Source: Saprospiraceae bacterium (lineage in GTDB: Bacteria > Bacteroidota > Bacteroidia > Chitinophagales > Saprospiraceae). Taken from it: DNA of 42,397 bases. Below the pieces are notes generated by a model. The model was not told the origin of the DNA. It saw only the letters and a program-made list of their open reading frames with translations, and did no database searches. This document shows, one piece after another, positions 23,923 to 32,540 of the stretch. The DNA is taken from the NCBI GenBank assembly GCA_021299835.1, contig JAJTER010000012.1:1-42397 (forward strand), given 5' to 3'. How positions within the stretch are numbered: position 1 is the stretch's first letter; each line of letters opens with the position of its first letter. The translations under genes were made by a program, and so were the position numbers.

Positions 23923-24972
23923 ATGTCTGAAAAGAAAATCTTCACCCCTGATAATGACCCTACTGCATCGAGTAGAAAGCAAGATCACATCGAACTTGCC
24001 TTCCGATCTCAGGTTTCATCAGCTGATATGCGGAACGAATTTTACTATGAGCCGCTTCTTTCTGCCCATCCTGCAGATTCCTCTCTCCTTGAAACTCCTT
24101 TTGGTTCAAAGGTGATGCGTGCTCCACTTTGGGTTTCCAGTATGACGGGCGGTACGGCCATGGCTGGTAAAATTAATAAAAATCTGGCGCTTGCCTGTGC
24201 CGAATTTGGCCTGGGTTTAGGCTTGGGATCATGCAGGCCCTTGCTTTTCAGCGATGAAACATTAAGCGATTATGCTGTCAGACCCATTTTAGGCGAAAGT
24301 GTTCCCTTTTATGCCAATTTGGGCATTGCTCAAATCGAAAAATTATGGCTACAGAAAGAATTATTCAGAATCCCGGCGTTAATTGAAAAACTAGCCGCCG
24401 ATGGCCTAATAATACATATTAATCCTTTACAGGAATGGCTACAACCCGAGGGAGATATATTTACTTATCCTCCTATTTTTATAATTCAGGAACTCATTCG
24501 TCATTATCCGGAAATTTCACTTATAGTTAAAGAGGTGGGACAAGGAATGGGGCCGCAAAGTCTTAAAAAACTGTTGATGTTACCGCTCACTGCCGTTGAA
24601 TTTGCCGCGGGGGGGGGAACTAATTTTTCAAAGTTAGAGCTCTTTCGTGCCCACCCCGACCGCGCCGACGCTTTAGATCCATTAACCAAAGTAGGTCATG
24701 ATGCCAATCAAATGGTAGGCTTTTGTAACGATATTTTCCTGAACCACGCGACTGATATTCAATGTAAACTGCTCATCATTTCCGGAGGAATTCAAGACTT
24801 TTTACATGGACATTATTTAGTAAAGAAATCGAAAATACCTGCAGTTTATGGTCAGGCTTCCTTATTTCTGAAATACGCCAGAGATGATTATTCGACCCTA
24901 CAATCGTTTGTCAAACACCAAATTGAAGGACTTGTCGTAGCTAATCATTTCCTAACTTTACCTCCGTCCTAA
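23923..24972 (+). CDS. fni: Type 2 isopentenyl-diphosphate delta-isomerase
   Basis: 349 residues. The FMN- and NADPH-dependent enzyme interconverts isopentenyl and dimethylallyl diphosphate. Motifs: RKQDHIELAF near the N-terminus, VSSMTGGTAMAGKINKNLA, the active-site HINPLQEWLQPEGD, KEVGQGM and the phosphate-binding AAGGGTNFSK. The last motif is encoded over a run of nine G (24609-24617). It is the first gene of the mevalonate operon, with HMG-CoA reductase 12 nt downstream. The reduced flavin it needs could come from the flavin reductase encoded three genes later; that link is inference. Confidence 0.95.
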   Translation: MSEKKIFTPDNDPTASSRKQDHIELAFRSQVSSADMRNEFYYEPLLSAHPADSSLLETPFGSKVMRAPLWVSSMTGGTAMAGKINKNLALACAEFGLGLGLGSCRPLLFSDETLSDYAVRPILGESVPFYANLGIAQIEKLWLQKELFRIPALIEKLAADGLIIHINPLQEWLQPEGDIFTYPPIFIIQELIRHYPEISLIVKEVGQGMGPQSLKKLLMLPLTAVEFAAGGGTNFSKLELFRAHPDRADALDPLTKVGHDANQMVGFCNDIFLNHATDIQCKLLIISGGIQDFLHGHYLVKKSKIPAVYGQASLFLKYARDDYSTLQSFVKHQIEGLVVANHFLTLPPS

Positions 24973-24984
24973 TGCCTATTCCCC

Positions 24985-26316
24985 ATGAATGAAAAATTAA
25001 TTTCCGGATTTTCAAAGTTATCTAAAAAAGAAAAAATAGATTGGGTAAATACACATTATGGTACAGCGGATGTAAAAGCCAATACTGATGATTTCTCCGT
25101 TTTTTTTCATGAAAATACAGCTATTCAGGAAGTAATAGATGGATTTAGTGAAAATACCATAAGTAATTTTATTCTTCCCTACGGCATAGCTCCCAATTTT
25201 TTAATTAATGGTGTGGTATATGCCGTTCCCATGGTCATTGAGGAGAGTTCTGTTGTTGCCGCTGCTTCCAGTGCAGCAAAATTCTGGCTTTCCAGGGGCG
25301 GATTTACATCCACCGTTTTATCTACTGTAAAAATTGGTCAAATCCATTTCAAATGGTTTGGTGATACTTCCCTATTATATCGTTTATTTCCGGACATAAA
25401 AGAGAAGTTTCTATTGGAGAGCAAACATTTAGGAGCTAATATGGTAAAAAGAGGGGGTGGCGTCACAGACATAGAGCTCCTTCATTTCGGTCATTTAGAG
25501 GAAGGTCTTTATCAACTGAGGGTCAAATTTGAGACGGTAAATTCTATGGGGGCCAATTTTATAAACACCCATTTAGAATCGTTTTCCTCGTCTCTCAAAG
25601 AATATTTTAATTCCTCCAGCTTTCTTTCTCCTGAGGACAGAGAGCTCCTCATTATTATGTCCATTTTATCAAATTATACGCCCGAATGTTTGGTAACGGC
25701 CACAGTCAGTTGTCCTGTAAGTGATTTTAATGGAGTTTATAAAGACATGGGTGCCGCTGAATTTGCCAATAAATTTCAACAAGCAGTTCGTATTGCTGAA
25801 ATTGATCCATATAGAGCCACCACACATAATAAGGGCATTTTTAATGGTATTGACGCCGTTATTTTGGCTACTGGTAATGATTTCAGAGCGGTAGAAGCAG
25901 CAGGCCATGCTTATGCAGCAAAAGATGGTTCCTATAAATCTTTGAGTGTTTGTAACATTGAAAATGATATTTTTACATTTTCCCTGACCCTTCCTCTGGC
26001 TATTGGAACCATCGGAGGATTAACACACCTGCATCCTTTAGCAAAAAAAACGCTCTCCATTTTAGGTGAACCCGATGCCAAAATGCTTATGCAAATCGTT
26101 GCATCAGTTGGTCTTGCCCAAAATTTTGCCGCAGTAAAGTCTTTAATTACCTCAGGTATTCAGGACGGTCACATGCGCATGCACCTGATGAATATTCTGG
26201 TCCATCTACAGGCGAATGAGGAGGAAAAAAGCAGCGCTCTACATCATTTTAGCAAAATCCCAGTGTCTTTTTCATCGGTTCGTGAATTCATTGATTCAAT
26301 GCGGTCTGAAAAATGA
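24985..26316 (+). CDS. mvaA: Hydroxymethylglutaryl-CoA reductase, class II
   Basis: 443 residues. It reduces HMG-CoA to mevalonate (or the reverse), the committed step of the mevalonate pathway. The class II catalytic set is complete by comparison with the Pseudomonas mevalonii enzyme: E87 (VIEESSV), K283 (HNKGIFNG), D299 (TGNDFRAVEA) and H396 (DGHMRMH). There are no membrane helices, unlike eukaryotic class I enzymes. Its context with IPP isomerase and a GHMP kinase argues for biosynthesis. It overlaps the next gene by 4 nt (ATGA). Confidence 0.95.
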   Translation: MNEKLISGFSKLSKKEKIDWVNTHYGTADVKANTDDFSVFFHENTAIQEVIDGFSENTISNFILPYGIAPNFLINGVVYAVPMVIEESSVVAAASSAAKFWLSRGGFTSTVLSTVKIGQIHFKWFGDTSLLYRLFPDIKEKFLLESKHLGANMVKRGGGVTDIELLHFGHLEEGLYQLRVKFETVNSMGANFINTHLESFSSSLKEYFNSSSFLSPEDRELLIIMSILSNYTPECLVTATVSCPVSDFNGVYKDMGAAEFANKFQQAVRIAEIDPYRATTHNKGIFNGIDAVILATGNDFRAVEAAGHAYAAKDGSYKSLSVCNIENDIFTFSLTLPLAIGTIGGLTHLHPLAKKTLSILGEPDAKMLMQIVASVGLAQNFAAVKSLITSGIQDGHMRMHLMNILVHLQANEEEKSSALHHFSKIPVSFSSVREFIDSMRSEK

Positions 26317-27251
26317 ATGGGATAACTTATTTTTCACACGGAAAATTATTGATAACAGGAGAATATGCTGTTTTAGACGGTGCAAAAGCATTGGCCCTAC
26401 CCACTAAGTACGGTCAGCGTATGCATTTTCACCCTCAACCTGGCTCTAATTGCCTCCTTTGGGAGAGTTTCACTGATAAAGGACATTTGTGGTTTTCTGC
26501 CTCCTGGGAGCTAAATTCTATGAAGGTTAATGTCGGTCAGGGGTTGCCTGAAACAGATATACTCACCTCACTACTCGCAAGTATGATGTCAGAAAAAGGG
26601 CTTCCCGCTTCTTTTTTAGAAGGCAAAATAGAAACCAGTCTCGATTTTCCAAGAGAATGGGGACTTGGGACCAGTTCCACTCTTATCGCTTTACTTTCAA
26701 AATGGACACAAATTAATCCTTATTATTTGTTGGAAAAATCATTCGGTGGTTCAGGATATGATATTGCCGCTGCCGACGCAAGTGGTCCCATTACTTATAG
26801 AAGAATGAAGGAAAATAACAAGAAACCTGAAGTTAATATAGCGCCGTTTAATCCCTCGTTTTTAAACAAAATATATTTTCTTTACTCCGGTAAAAAGAAA
26901 AACAGTAGAGAAGGAATTTCAGCTTACCGTTCGAAACCATTAAATCCTGCTTATATTTCAGAAATATCACAACTGACAGAAAAAGTTCTGACTGCTGAAC
27001 ATTTTTCAGACTTTTGCACATTGATAAAGACGCATGAAGAAATTACAGGCAATCAGTTGGGCTTAATACCTATTCAAGAAGAATATTTTACGGATTTTCA
27101 AGGGGTGGTAAAATCTCTGGGTGCATGGGGTGGTGATTTTTTGATGATTTTAACCGAACTACCTCAAAGTGACATTATATCCTATTTCAAAAAGAAAGGA
27201 TTTTCAACCCTTTTTGCCTATAATGAATTGATACTTAGCGAAAATAATTAA
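26313..27251 (+). CDS. GYDIA-family GHMP kinase
   Basis: 312 residues, a small-molecule kinase of the GHMP fold. The N-terminal strand (FSHGKLLITGEYAVLDGAKA) is that of mevalonate and phosphomevalonate kinases. The phosphate loop is PREWGLGTSS (113-122), and the family-name motif SGYDIAAADA lies at 147-156. The mevalonate-pathway context predicts mevalonate or phosphomevalonate phosphorylation, but the loop differs from classical enzymes and the substrate is not established from sequence. The 4-nt overlap with the reductase indicates translational coupling. Confidence 0.88.
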   Translation: MNGITYFSHGKLLITGEYAVLDGAKALALPTKYGQRMHFHPQPGSNCLLWESFTDKGHLWFSASWELNSMKVNVGQGLPETDILTSLLASMMSEKGLPASFLEGKIETSLDFPREWGLGTSSTLIALLSKWTQINPYYLLEKSFGGSGYDIAAADASGPITYRRMKENNKKPEVNIAPFNPSFLNKIYFLYSGKKKNSREGISAYRSKPLNPAYISEISQLTEKVLTAEHFSDFCTLIKTHEEITGNQLGLIPIQEEYFTDFQGVVKSLGAWGGDFLMILTELPQSDIISYFKKKGFSTLFAYNELILSENN

Positions 27252-27256
27252 AAATT

Positions 27257-28003
27257 ATGCCAACCAAGTGGAATGAATGCGAACTGGTTTCTTTTAAAGA
27301 AATAGCGCCTCAAACGAGACTTTTCACTTTCAAATTATTGGGTGACGATGTTTTTTCATTTAAAGCAGGTCAATTCATTACTTTCGACCTTCCTGTGCAC
27401 GAAAAAAGACTTTACCGCTGGAAAAGCTATTCATTAGCTAATGCTCCCGATAACACTAACCATTTTGAACTATGCATTGTTAAGAATGAGGGAGGATTAG
27501 GTACCACCTATCTATTTGACCAAATAATAATAGGCGATAAACTGAAATTTAAAGGTCCTGAAGGCAGCTTCATTTTACCTGAAAATAATCCTGAAACCCT
27601 CTGTTTTATTTGTACAGGAACAGGCATTGCACCCTTCAGAAGTATGCTGTGGGATATTTGTCAGAATTCGGTAAAACCTGCAACAATCCGGGTTATATTT
27701 GGAACAAGAAAATTGGAAAATGTTCTTTTTTTAGATGAATGGCGGGAGTTAATCGAATTATTACCTGATTTTCAAGTACATATAGCCCTCTCAAGAGATG
27801 AAAAATTACCACTTATCAAAGAGAAGAATATTTTTTTATATAAAGGGTATGTCCATCAGATATATCAACATCAAAAATTATTTGATGTGAAAGAACCAAT
27901 CTTTTATCTTTGCGGTTGGCGAAATATGATTGATGAGGCGCAAAAAAACCTTTTGAACCTTGGTTTTCCATCTTCCCATATTCAAACTGAACTATATGGC
28001 TGA
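27257..28003 (+). CDS. FAD-dependent ferredoxin/flavodoxin-NADP reductase-like oxidoreductase
   Basis: 248 residues. The FAD-binding barrel (about 1-105) has the RWKSYSLAN motif. The NAD(P)-binding domain has CTGTGIAPFRSML and ends with FYLCGWRNMIDEA and QTELYG. No 2Fe-2S domain is fused, so it needs an external electron carrier such as ferredoxin or flavodoxin. It lies 5 nt after the GHMP kinase and just before the NfuA-like gene, which may reflect electron supply to Fe-S and flavin enzymes of isoprenoid metabolism (inference). Confidence 0.88.
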   Translation: MPTKWNECELVSFKEIAPQTRLFTFKLLGDDVFSFKAGQFITFDLPVHEKRLYRWKSYSLANAPDNTNHFELCIVKNEGGLGTTYLFDQIIIGDKLKFKGPEGSFILPENNPETLCFICTGTGIAPFRSMLWDICQNSVKPATIRVIFGTRKLENVLFLDEWRELIELLPDFQVHIALSRDEKLPLIKEKNIFLYKGYVHQIYQHQKLFDVKEPIFYLCGWRNMIDEAQKNLLNLGFPSSHIQTELYG

Positions 28004-28065
28004 AGGGGAGATAAAACTATTTTATTAAGAACTTGTTTTTACCTAAAACCAACCATTTTATCAAC

Positions 28066-28680
28066 ATGGAAAATACTACACCACAGAGTCCGGTTCTGAT
28101 ATATACGGAGCAAACGCCGAATCCGGAAACTTTAAAATTCGTTACTAACAGAATGCTTTATAAAGGGACAGCTGACTTTAAAGAAGTGAATGCGGCTAAA
28201 GAATGGTCCCCAATAGCTACCGAATTATTTCAATTTCCTTACGTTAAGGGAGTTTATGTTTGCAATAATTTTGTGACTGTTTCAAAGGAGTTTAATTACG
28301 CCTGGGAAACTATTCTGCTTCCTCTTAAAGAGTTTATAAAGGAATATGTTGCTAACGGATCTGAAATTATAAGGGAAGGTTATGCCGAAGCTATGTTAGC
28401 TTTTGAAGCTGAAAATAGTAAACATGAGGTTCATACAGGCGAGCAAAGTGAGACGGTAAAAAAGATAAAGGAACTCATTGATACTTATGTTAAGCCTGCC
28501 GTTGAAATGGACGGTGGAAACATTGAGTTCAAAAGTTTTTCAGAAGGAATCGTCACCGTAACCTTGCAAGGTAGCTGTAGCGGTTGTCCAAGTAGCACCG
28601 TTACCCTAAAATCAGGGATAGAAGGCATGTTAAAACGCATGGTTCCCGAAGTGACCGAAGTGGTTTCAGAAATGGGATAA
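28066..28680 (+). CDS. NfuA-like iron-sulfur cluster carrier
   Basis: 204 residues from ATG 28066; the longer TTG start at 28033 is not supported by the domain border. The N-terminal Nfu_N-type domain (about 10-95: IYTEQTPNPETLKFVTNRML) is joined to a C-terminal NifU domain. The NifU domain has the cluster-binding C171-S-G-C174 (LQGSCSGCPSSTVTLK) and MDGGNIEF upstream. Such proteins carry 4Fe-4S clusters to target enzymes. It is the last gene of the mevalonate/redox transcript, ahead of a terminator. Confidence 0.92.
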   Translation: MENTTPQSPVLIYTEQTPNPETLKFVTNRMLYKGTADFKEVNAAKEWSPIATELFQFPYVKGVYVCNNFVTVSKEFNYAWETILLPLKEFIKEYVANGSEIIREGYAEAMLAFEAENSKHEVHTGEQSETVKKIKELIDTYVKPAVEMDGGNIEFKSFSEGIVTVTLQGSCSGCPSSTVTLKSGIEGMLKRMVPEVTEVVSEMG

Positions 28681-28688
28681 AATCAATG

Positions 28689-28722
28689 AAAGGGGCTATC
28701 TAAAAAGATAGCCTCTTTTTTT
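28689..28722 (+). terminator. Rho-independent terminator of the mevalonate operon
   Basis: A 13-bp stem AAAGGGGCTATCT / AGATAGCCTCTTT (one G-U) with a 4-nt A loop is followed by T residues to 28722. It starts 9 nt after the NfuA-like stop codon. Confidence 0.88.
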
Positions 28723-28795
28723 ATGCTACATTATACATATACATTGGGCTAATCAGTCTGAACATGCGACTCCTCCGGGGTCGATTTTCACAATA

Positions 28796-29093
28796 TCCTG
28801 ACCCCGGAGGGGTCACATGTCTCTTGCTATTTTCCCTGGCGGCACAAAATGTTTCAATGTACCCTTTGGCCCCTGGCGGGATAAAATGTTTCATTGTACC
28901 ATTGTGCGCCTTGCGGAACAAATGTTTTCATTGTACCATTGTGCGCCTTGCGGCCTAAAATGCTAGAAACGTGTGACCCCGAGGGGGTCAGGTGTGGGAT
29001 TTTGGGGAAATTTTTGCCGCCAGGAGCATGAGCCTCTGGGATCGGTTTTTTTTGTTTCCTGACCCCGGAGGGGTCACATGTCTCTTGCTATTT
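28796..29093. repeat. Dispersed 37-nt GC-rich repeat, two identical copies
   Basis: Copies at 28796-28832 and 29057-29093 are identical, beginning TCCTGACCCCGGAGGGGTCA and ending TCTTGCTATTT. Each includes the palindrome GACCCC-GGA-GGGGTC. Each copy is followed within a few bases by a 37-bp tandem unit, so the two modules were copied together. A related variant (GACCCCGAGGGGGTC) lies at about 28976-28990. Confidence 0.8.
28834..28970. repeat. Tandem repeats with exact 37-bp period
   Basis: The motif CCYTKGCGG starts at 28834, 28871, 28908 and 28945, each exactly 37 bp apart. Units share the body ACAAAATGTTTCATTGTACC with small changes; the last unit is degraded after about 25 bp. The period is not a multiple of three and there are no unrelated spacers, so it is neither coding nor CRISPR. 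Confidence 0.8.
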
Positions 29094-29096
29094 GGT

Positions 29097-29150
29097 CCCT
29101 GGCGGCACAAAATGTTTCATTGTATCTTTTGGTCCCTTGCGGCAAAAATT
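29097..29150. repeat. Second cluster of the 37-bp tandem repeat
   Basis: Units start at 29097 and 29134 (37 bp apart); the second is cut short after about 15 bp. The first is nearly identical to the unit at 28834, showing that the block was duplicated with its preceding 37-nt element. Confidence 0.75.
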
Positions 29151-29387
29151 CCCCAATAATAAATGTGTGAATGGTTTGTGCCGTGAATTGGAAAATCTAT
29201 CTGTATTGTAAAAGGGCGAATTCAATTCGCCCCTACCATCGGGGTATTACGATATACTATCCACTAATTAATTAAATGTCACATAGATATATATTTTATA
29301 AATTACGTTAAAAACTTTTTTTTTAACTAAATATGTATTTATATTTACCATTCTTTTAGAAAGTTAACCTCTCCAAAATCACCCGTA

Positions 29388-29405
29388 GTGTATTTATAAA
29401 TACAC
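29388..29405. promoter_or_regulatory. 18-bp perfect palindrome before the metalloprotease gene
   Basis: GTGTATTTATAAATACAC is fully symmetrical and ends 22 nt before the ATG at 29428. It could be an operator or a leader hairpin; the gene has a GGAG ribosome site just downstream of it (TTGGAGAT). Confidence 0.5.
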
Positions 29406-29427
29406 TCTTAATTTCTGTATTGGAGAT

Positions 29428-32073
29428 ATGAGAATACTTATCACTTTTATTTTTTTGTCCCTTGTCATTTTAGGTAATAGTCAAGAAGTAAGTCCGCAAA
29501 GTTTAGTTGAATCTGCCAGGAAAGAGGGTAAAACCTTTGGTTCTTATGCTTTATTCACTGAAGAGAATGGTTCGCTTCGACAGTATAAAGTGGCGAATGA
29601 AGCTTTTTCCGAAAAGAAATTTTTCTCTACCTCTCCTGCTCGAATAAGACGCTTATTGGATGACGCGCCAAAACAATTCATTCTCATTCTTCCTGGGCTT
29701 AAAGAAAGTCTCTCCATTGAACTGGTTTCCGTTGATATATTAAGCACTGATTTTCAAATGATGCACGCTTCGGGTGTGACTATTGAGGAAAATTCAGATA
29801 TTCAGCATTTCCGGGGGATAGTTGGAAAAACACCAGGCTCTTTTGCCGCTGTAACCGTTAGTGAATCAGGTATTCAAGGATCCATTTTCACAAAAGAAAC
29901 AGGAATGCAGGTATTCGGACCAATGGAAGAAACAGAAGGAAATCCAAATATTCCCCATATTTTATATCCTGCAGACGCATTTCCCACGAAAGAAAAATTA
30001 ACCTGTTTAACTCCAGATGAAAAAAGACCCTATAGCCCACAGGAATTAAGTAGCAATGCTACCTTAAGAACTGGCACTAAATGTGTTAACGTTTATTTAG
30101 AGGTTGATAACGATATATTTACAGACAAAGGAGGTACTACCAACACGACGGCATTTATGACCGGATGGTTCAATCAGGTAGCTACTTTGTATGCCAATGA
30201 AAACATAAATCTAAGGCTAAGTGGATTATTCCTTTGGGATGTACCAAGCCCATATACAGGAAGTGATTACAATATGCTTACCCAGTTTGGTGCGCAAAGG
30301 CAGACGATTAAAGGTGATATTGGACAATTGGTTTCTTACAAAGGCCGTGGAGGTATAGCCTGGTTAAATGGGGTTTGCGCATCATCAACTCGATTTAAAT
30401 TAAGTTTCGGCAGTGCCCTGAAATCATTTCAAAATGTACCCGCATTTTCATGGAATGTGATGGTTATGGCTCATGAATTGGGGCATATTCTAGGTTCTCA
30501 ACATACGCATGCCTGTGTGTGGAACGGAAATAGTACCGCATTAGATGGCTGTGCAGGAGTCACCGAAGGCGGTTGTGCGCTCCCTCCCCTACCCCCAAAT
30601 GGAGGAACTATCATGTCTTACTGCCATAATACTTCTATTGGTACAAAATTTGGAAATGGATTTGGTGAACAACCCGGAAATGTGATTAGAAATCGTATTG
30701 CTTCGGCAACTTGTCTACAAACCTGTCCCCCTATTGATAATTCCGGAACAGGAACAGGAACAGGAACAGGGACAGGAGGTGGGTCCTCCAGCGGAAGTGG
30801 AACGGGTTCTGGAACAGGCGGTGGATCGGGTTCGGGAAGTGGAACGGGTTCGGGGACGGTAGTCTCTTGCCGGACAATAGAATTAGAGCTGACACTCGAT
30901 TTATTTGGTACTGAAACCACCTGGCAATTAAAAGATAGTGCTCAAGTAGTCAGACTTTCGGGCGGTCCCTATTTAAATAAAAGAAATGGGCAAAAGGTAA
31001 ATGCTCAAATTTGCCTTATGCCAGGTTGTTATACGCTACAAATTGCAGATAATGGCGGCGATGGATTATGTTGCAGCTATGGTAATGGTGGATTTGTCAT
31101 TTCTAATATTAAAGATTCTGTTCTTTCGAGATCCGGAACGTTTACAAATAATACCATCCTTAATTTTTGTGTCCCTAAATCAGTTTCAGGTGGTAGTGGA
31201 TCGGGAAGCGGATCGGGTTCTGGAAGTGGATCGGGTTCAGGTTCTGGAAGTGGATCGGGTTCAGGTTCAGGTTCTGGTTCTGGTTCTGGCTCTGGGAGCG
31301 GATCAGGTACCCCTGATTCAACTTGTTTATTTTTAGATCTGATAAAAAATAAAGTTTTAACCTTTGCAGGGACACAAGATTTAGGTACCGTTGAGATCAT
31401 AGAAAATGGAAAAGGAGCACATCTGAAAGCTAATGCCTGGAAAAAAATCATTGGAAATTATGTAGTTACCGCCAATACCGTTGTCGATTTTGAGTATAAG
31501 AGTAATCTGGCTCCAGAAATCATTGGCATTGGCTTTGATAATGACGAAGAAATTAGTGCAAATTTAAGTTTTCAAGTAGGCGGTTACCAACGATGGGGAA
31601 TCCAAAATCATAGATCTTTTAACAGCCTTTCTAATTGGCAGAAAGCATCTATTCCTGTTGGAAAATTTTATACGGGTACCTTTTCAAAATTCATCTTTAT
31701 TTGTGATGAGGATAAATTTAATCCGCCCGGAGATGCAATATTCAGAAATATACGCATTCATCAGGGCAATTGCACTGCTGCCTTACCAAACAAACCAACC
31801 TCGGAAGAAGAAACAGGTCCGAAGGAAATTAAGGTGTTTCCCAATCCAGGAAACGGAAATTTTACCCTTCAGTTAAATGGAAGTTTCGAACAAGAAATCT
31901 TCCTAAGTCTTTATTCTGCCCAAGGAAATAAAGTAATGGATCAGGTTATTTCAAAAAGTGACCAGCAACTAGTGCCACTTATTTCGCCAAATCTAACAAC
32001 TGGAATTTATTTCTACCAATGGAGATCGGGTCAAAAAACAGGCAAAGGAAAGCTGGATGTCATCTCAAATTAA
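29428..32073 (+). CDS. Secreted T9SS zinc metalloprotease (reprolysin-like) with Gly-Ser linkers
   Basis: 881 residues. A signal peptide (1-18) is followed by a propeptide-like region. The metallopeptidase domain has H349-E-L-G-H353-x5-H359 in [15 protein letters not shown] and a downstream Met-turn (IMSYCH), typical of M12B-like metzincins. A Gly/Ser/Thr linker (about 437-478) leads to a Cys-containing beta domain with [18 protein letters not shown] second, almost pure Gly-Ser linker (about 587-627) leads to a jelly-roll domain ([21 protein letters not shown]). The C-terminal T9SS type A sorting signal ([15 protein letters not shown]) sends it across the outer membrane. It is probably a cell-surface or secreted protease. 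An 18-bp palindrome precedes it. Confidence 0.92.
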   Translation: MRILITFIFLSLVILGNSQEVSPQSLVESARKEGKTFGSYALFTEENGSLRQYKVANEAFSEKKFFSTSPARIRRLLDDAPKQFILILPGLKESLSIELVSVDILSTDFQMMHASGVTIEENSDIQHFRGIVGKTPGSFAAVTVSESGIQGSIFTKETGMQVFGPMEETEGNPNIPHILYPADAFPTKEKLTCLTPDEKRPYSPQELSSNATLRTGTKCVNVYLEVDNDIFTDKGGTTNTTAFMTGWFNQVATLYANENINLRLSGLFLWDVPSPYTGSDYNMLTQFGAQRQTIKGDIGQLVSYKGRGGIAWLNGVCASSTRFKLSFGSALKSFQNVPAFSWNVMVMAHELGHILGSQHTHACVWNGNSTALDGCAGVTEGGCALPPLPPNGGTIMSYCHNTSIGTKFGNGFGEQPGNVIRNRIASATCLQTCPPIDNSGTGTGTGTGTGGGSSSGSGTGSGTGGGSGSGSGTGSGTVVSCRTIELELTLDLFGTETTWQLKDSAQVVRLSGGPYLNKRNGQKVNAQICLMPGCYTLQIADNGGDGLCCSYGNGGFVISNIKDSVLSRSGTFTNNTILNFCVPKSVSGGSGSGSGSGSGSGSGSGSGSGSGSGSGSGSGSGSGSGSGTPDSTCLFLDLIKNKVLTFAGTQDLGTVEIIENGKGAHLKANAWKKIIGNYVVTANTVVDFEYKSNLAPEIIGIGFDNDEEISANLSFQVGGYQRWGIQNHRSFNSLSNWQKASIPVGKFYTGTFSKFIFICDEDKFNPPGDAIFRNIRIHQGNCTAALPNKPTSEEETGPKEIKVFPNPGNGNFTLQLNGSFEQEIFLSLYSAQGNKVMDQVISKSDQQLVPLISPNLTTGIYFYQWRSGQKTGKGKLDVISN
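30737..30860 (+). repeat. Low-complexity Gly/Thr/Ser linker DNA
   Basis: Short in-frame repeats of GGAACA and GGATCG/GGTTCG-type hexamers encode the first linker of the metalloprotease. The unit is six bases, so length changes keep the frame. Confidence 0.75.
31186..31310 (+). repeat. Low-complexity Gly-Ser linker DNA
   Basis: Hexamer repeats (GGTTCA, GGTTCT, GGATCG and variants) encode about 20 consecutive Gly-Ser pairs. Synonymous Ser codons vary, which reduces but does not remove slippage. Confidence 0.8.
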
Positions 32074-32090
32074 TATATTTGGAAAAAGCT

Positions 32091-32420
32091 ATGTATGTTT
32101 CAATAACCGGACTAAAACCCAAGGGACTTTGGGGACTTATTAAATTCTGGACTTTAGCTGTTCCGACTTTTCGTGAGGCTCAGGTAGCAAAAGGAAATAG
32201 GCATTGCGCTGTAAAACGGATACAAGGATATCAATGTACGGTTACAGCATGGGAAAACAGGGATTTGATGTTAAATTTTATGAGAAATGGAACTCATCTA
32301 ACAGCCATGAAATCATTTCATAAAATAGCCACAGGAAAAACGTTTGGCTTTGAAGCTGATAAAATTCCTTCCTGGAGCGAAGCATTTGAACTTCTGGAGA
32401 CAAAAGGCATCACCTATTAA
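32091..32420 (+). CDS. Small dimeric alpha-beta barrel-like protein
   Basis: 109 residues from the ATG at 32091, 17 nt after the metalloprotease stop. An in-frame ATG at 32019 lies inside the metalloprotease gene and is rejected. The pattern strand (MYVSITGLKPKG), helix with Trp/Phe (LWGLIKFWTLAVPTFREAQ), strand (CTVTAWENRDLMLNF) and helix resembles monooxygenase-like ferredoxin-fold proteins such as DUF3291-type. It keeps TATGKT-like AIAT/KIATGKTFGFE. No cofactor motif is visible; its function is unknown. No signal peptide, so cytosolic despite its neighbour. Confidence 0.7.
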   Translation: MYVSITGLKPKGLWGLIKFWTLAVPTFREAQVAKGNRHCAVKRIQGYQCTVTAWENRDLMLNFMRNGTHLTAMKSFHKIATGKTFGFEADKIPSWSEAFELLETKGITY

Positions 32421-32474
32421 AATACCACCCTTTCAGGATTAAAAATGGATATTTTTAAGCGTTTTGGTAGCATA

Positions 32475-32517
32475 AAAAATAAAATGGTCACCCAGAAGAG
32501 GCGACCATTTTATTTTT
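32475..32517. terminator. Bidirectional terminator between convergent genes
   Basis: A perfect 15-bp stem AAAAATAAAATGGTC / GACCATTTTATTTTT with a 13-nt loop has A-run and T-run at its base, so it works as an intrinsic terminator on both strands. It separates the alpha-beta barrel gene from the subtilase gene. Confidence 0.88.
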
Positions 32518-32540
32518 AAATAATATAAAAAGAAGCTGGA

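Larger units (their letters stand above)
28723..29427. other. Gene-free repetitive, GC-rich intergenic block
   Basis: About 700 bp with no credible gene; the short open frames inside (28721-28958) are made of repeats with a period not divisible by three. It contains an 11-bp GC-rich hairpin (28772-28782 / 28800-28810), a 37-nt element present twice, 37-bp tandem units, and a 9-bp hairpin GGGCGAATT-C-AATTCGCCC at 29213-29231. From about 29270 the sequence becomes plain AT-rich leader up to the metalloprotease gene. Confidence 0.7.

Noticed and set aside
28721-28958. Short open frames within the repeat block
   Set aside because: The repeat period of 37 is not divisible by three, so units fall in different frames, and no protein-like pattern is conserved.
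28834-29150. Repeat block as a CRISPR array
   Set aside because: The 37-bp repeats follow each other directly with no unique spacers, and no cas gene is in the window.
31077-31451. Antisense Pro/Glu-rich frames opposite the Gly-Ser linker
   Set aside because: They are mirror products of the hexamer repeats and have no independent coding signal.
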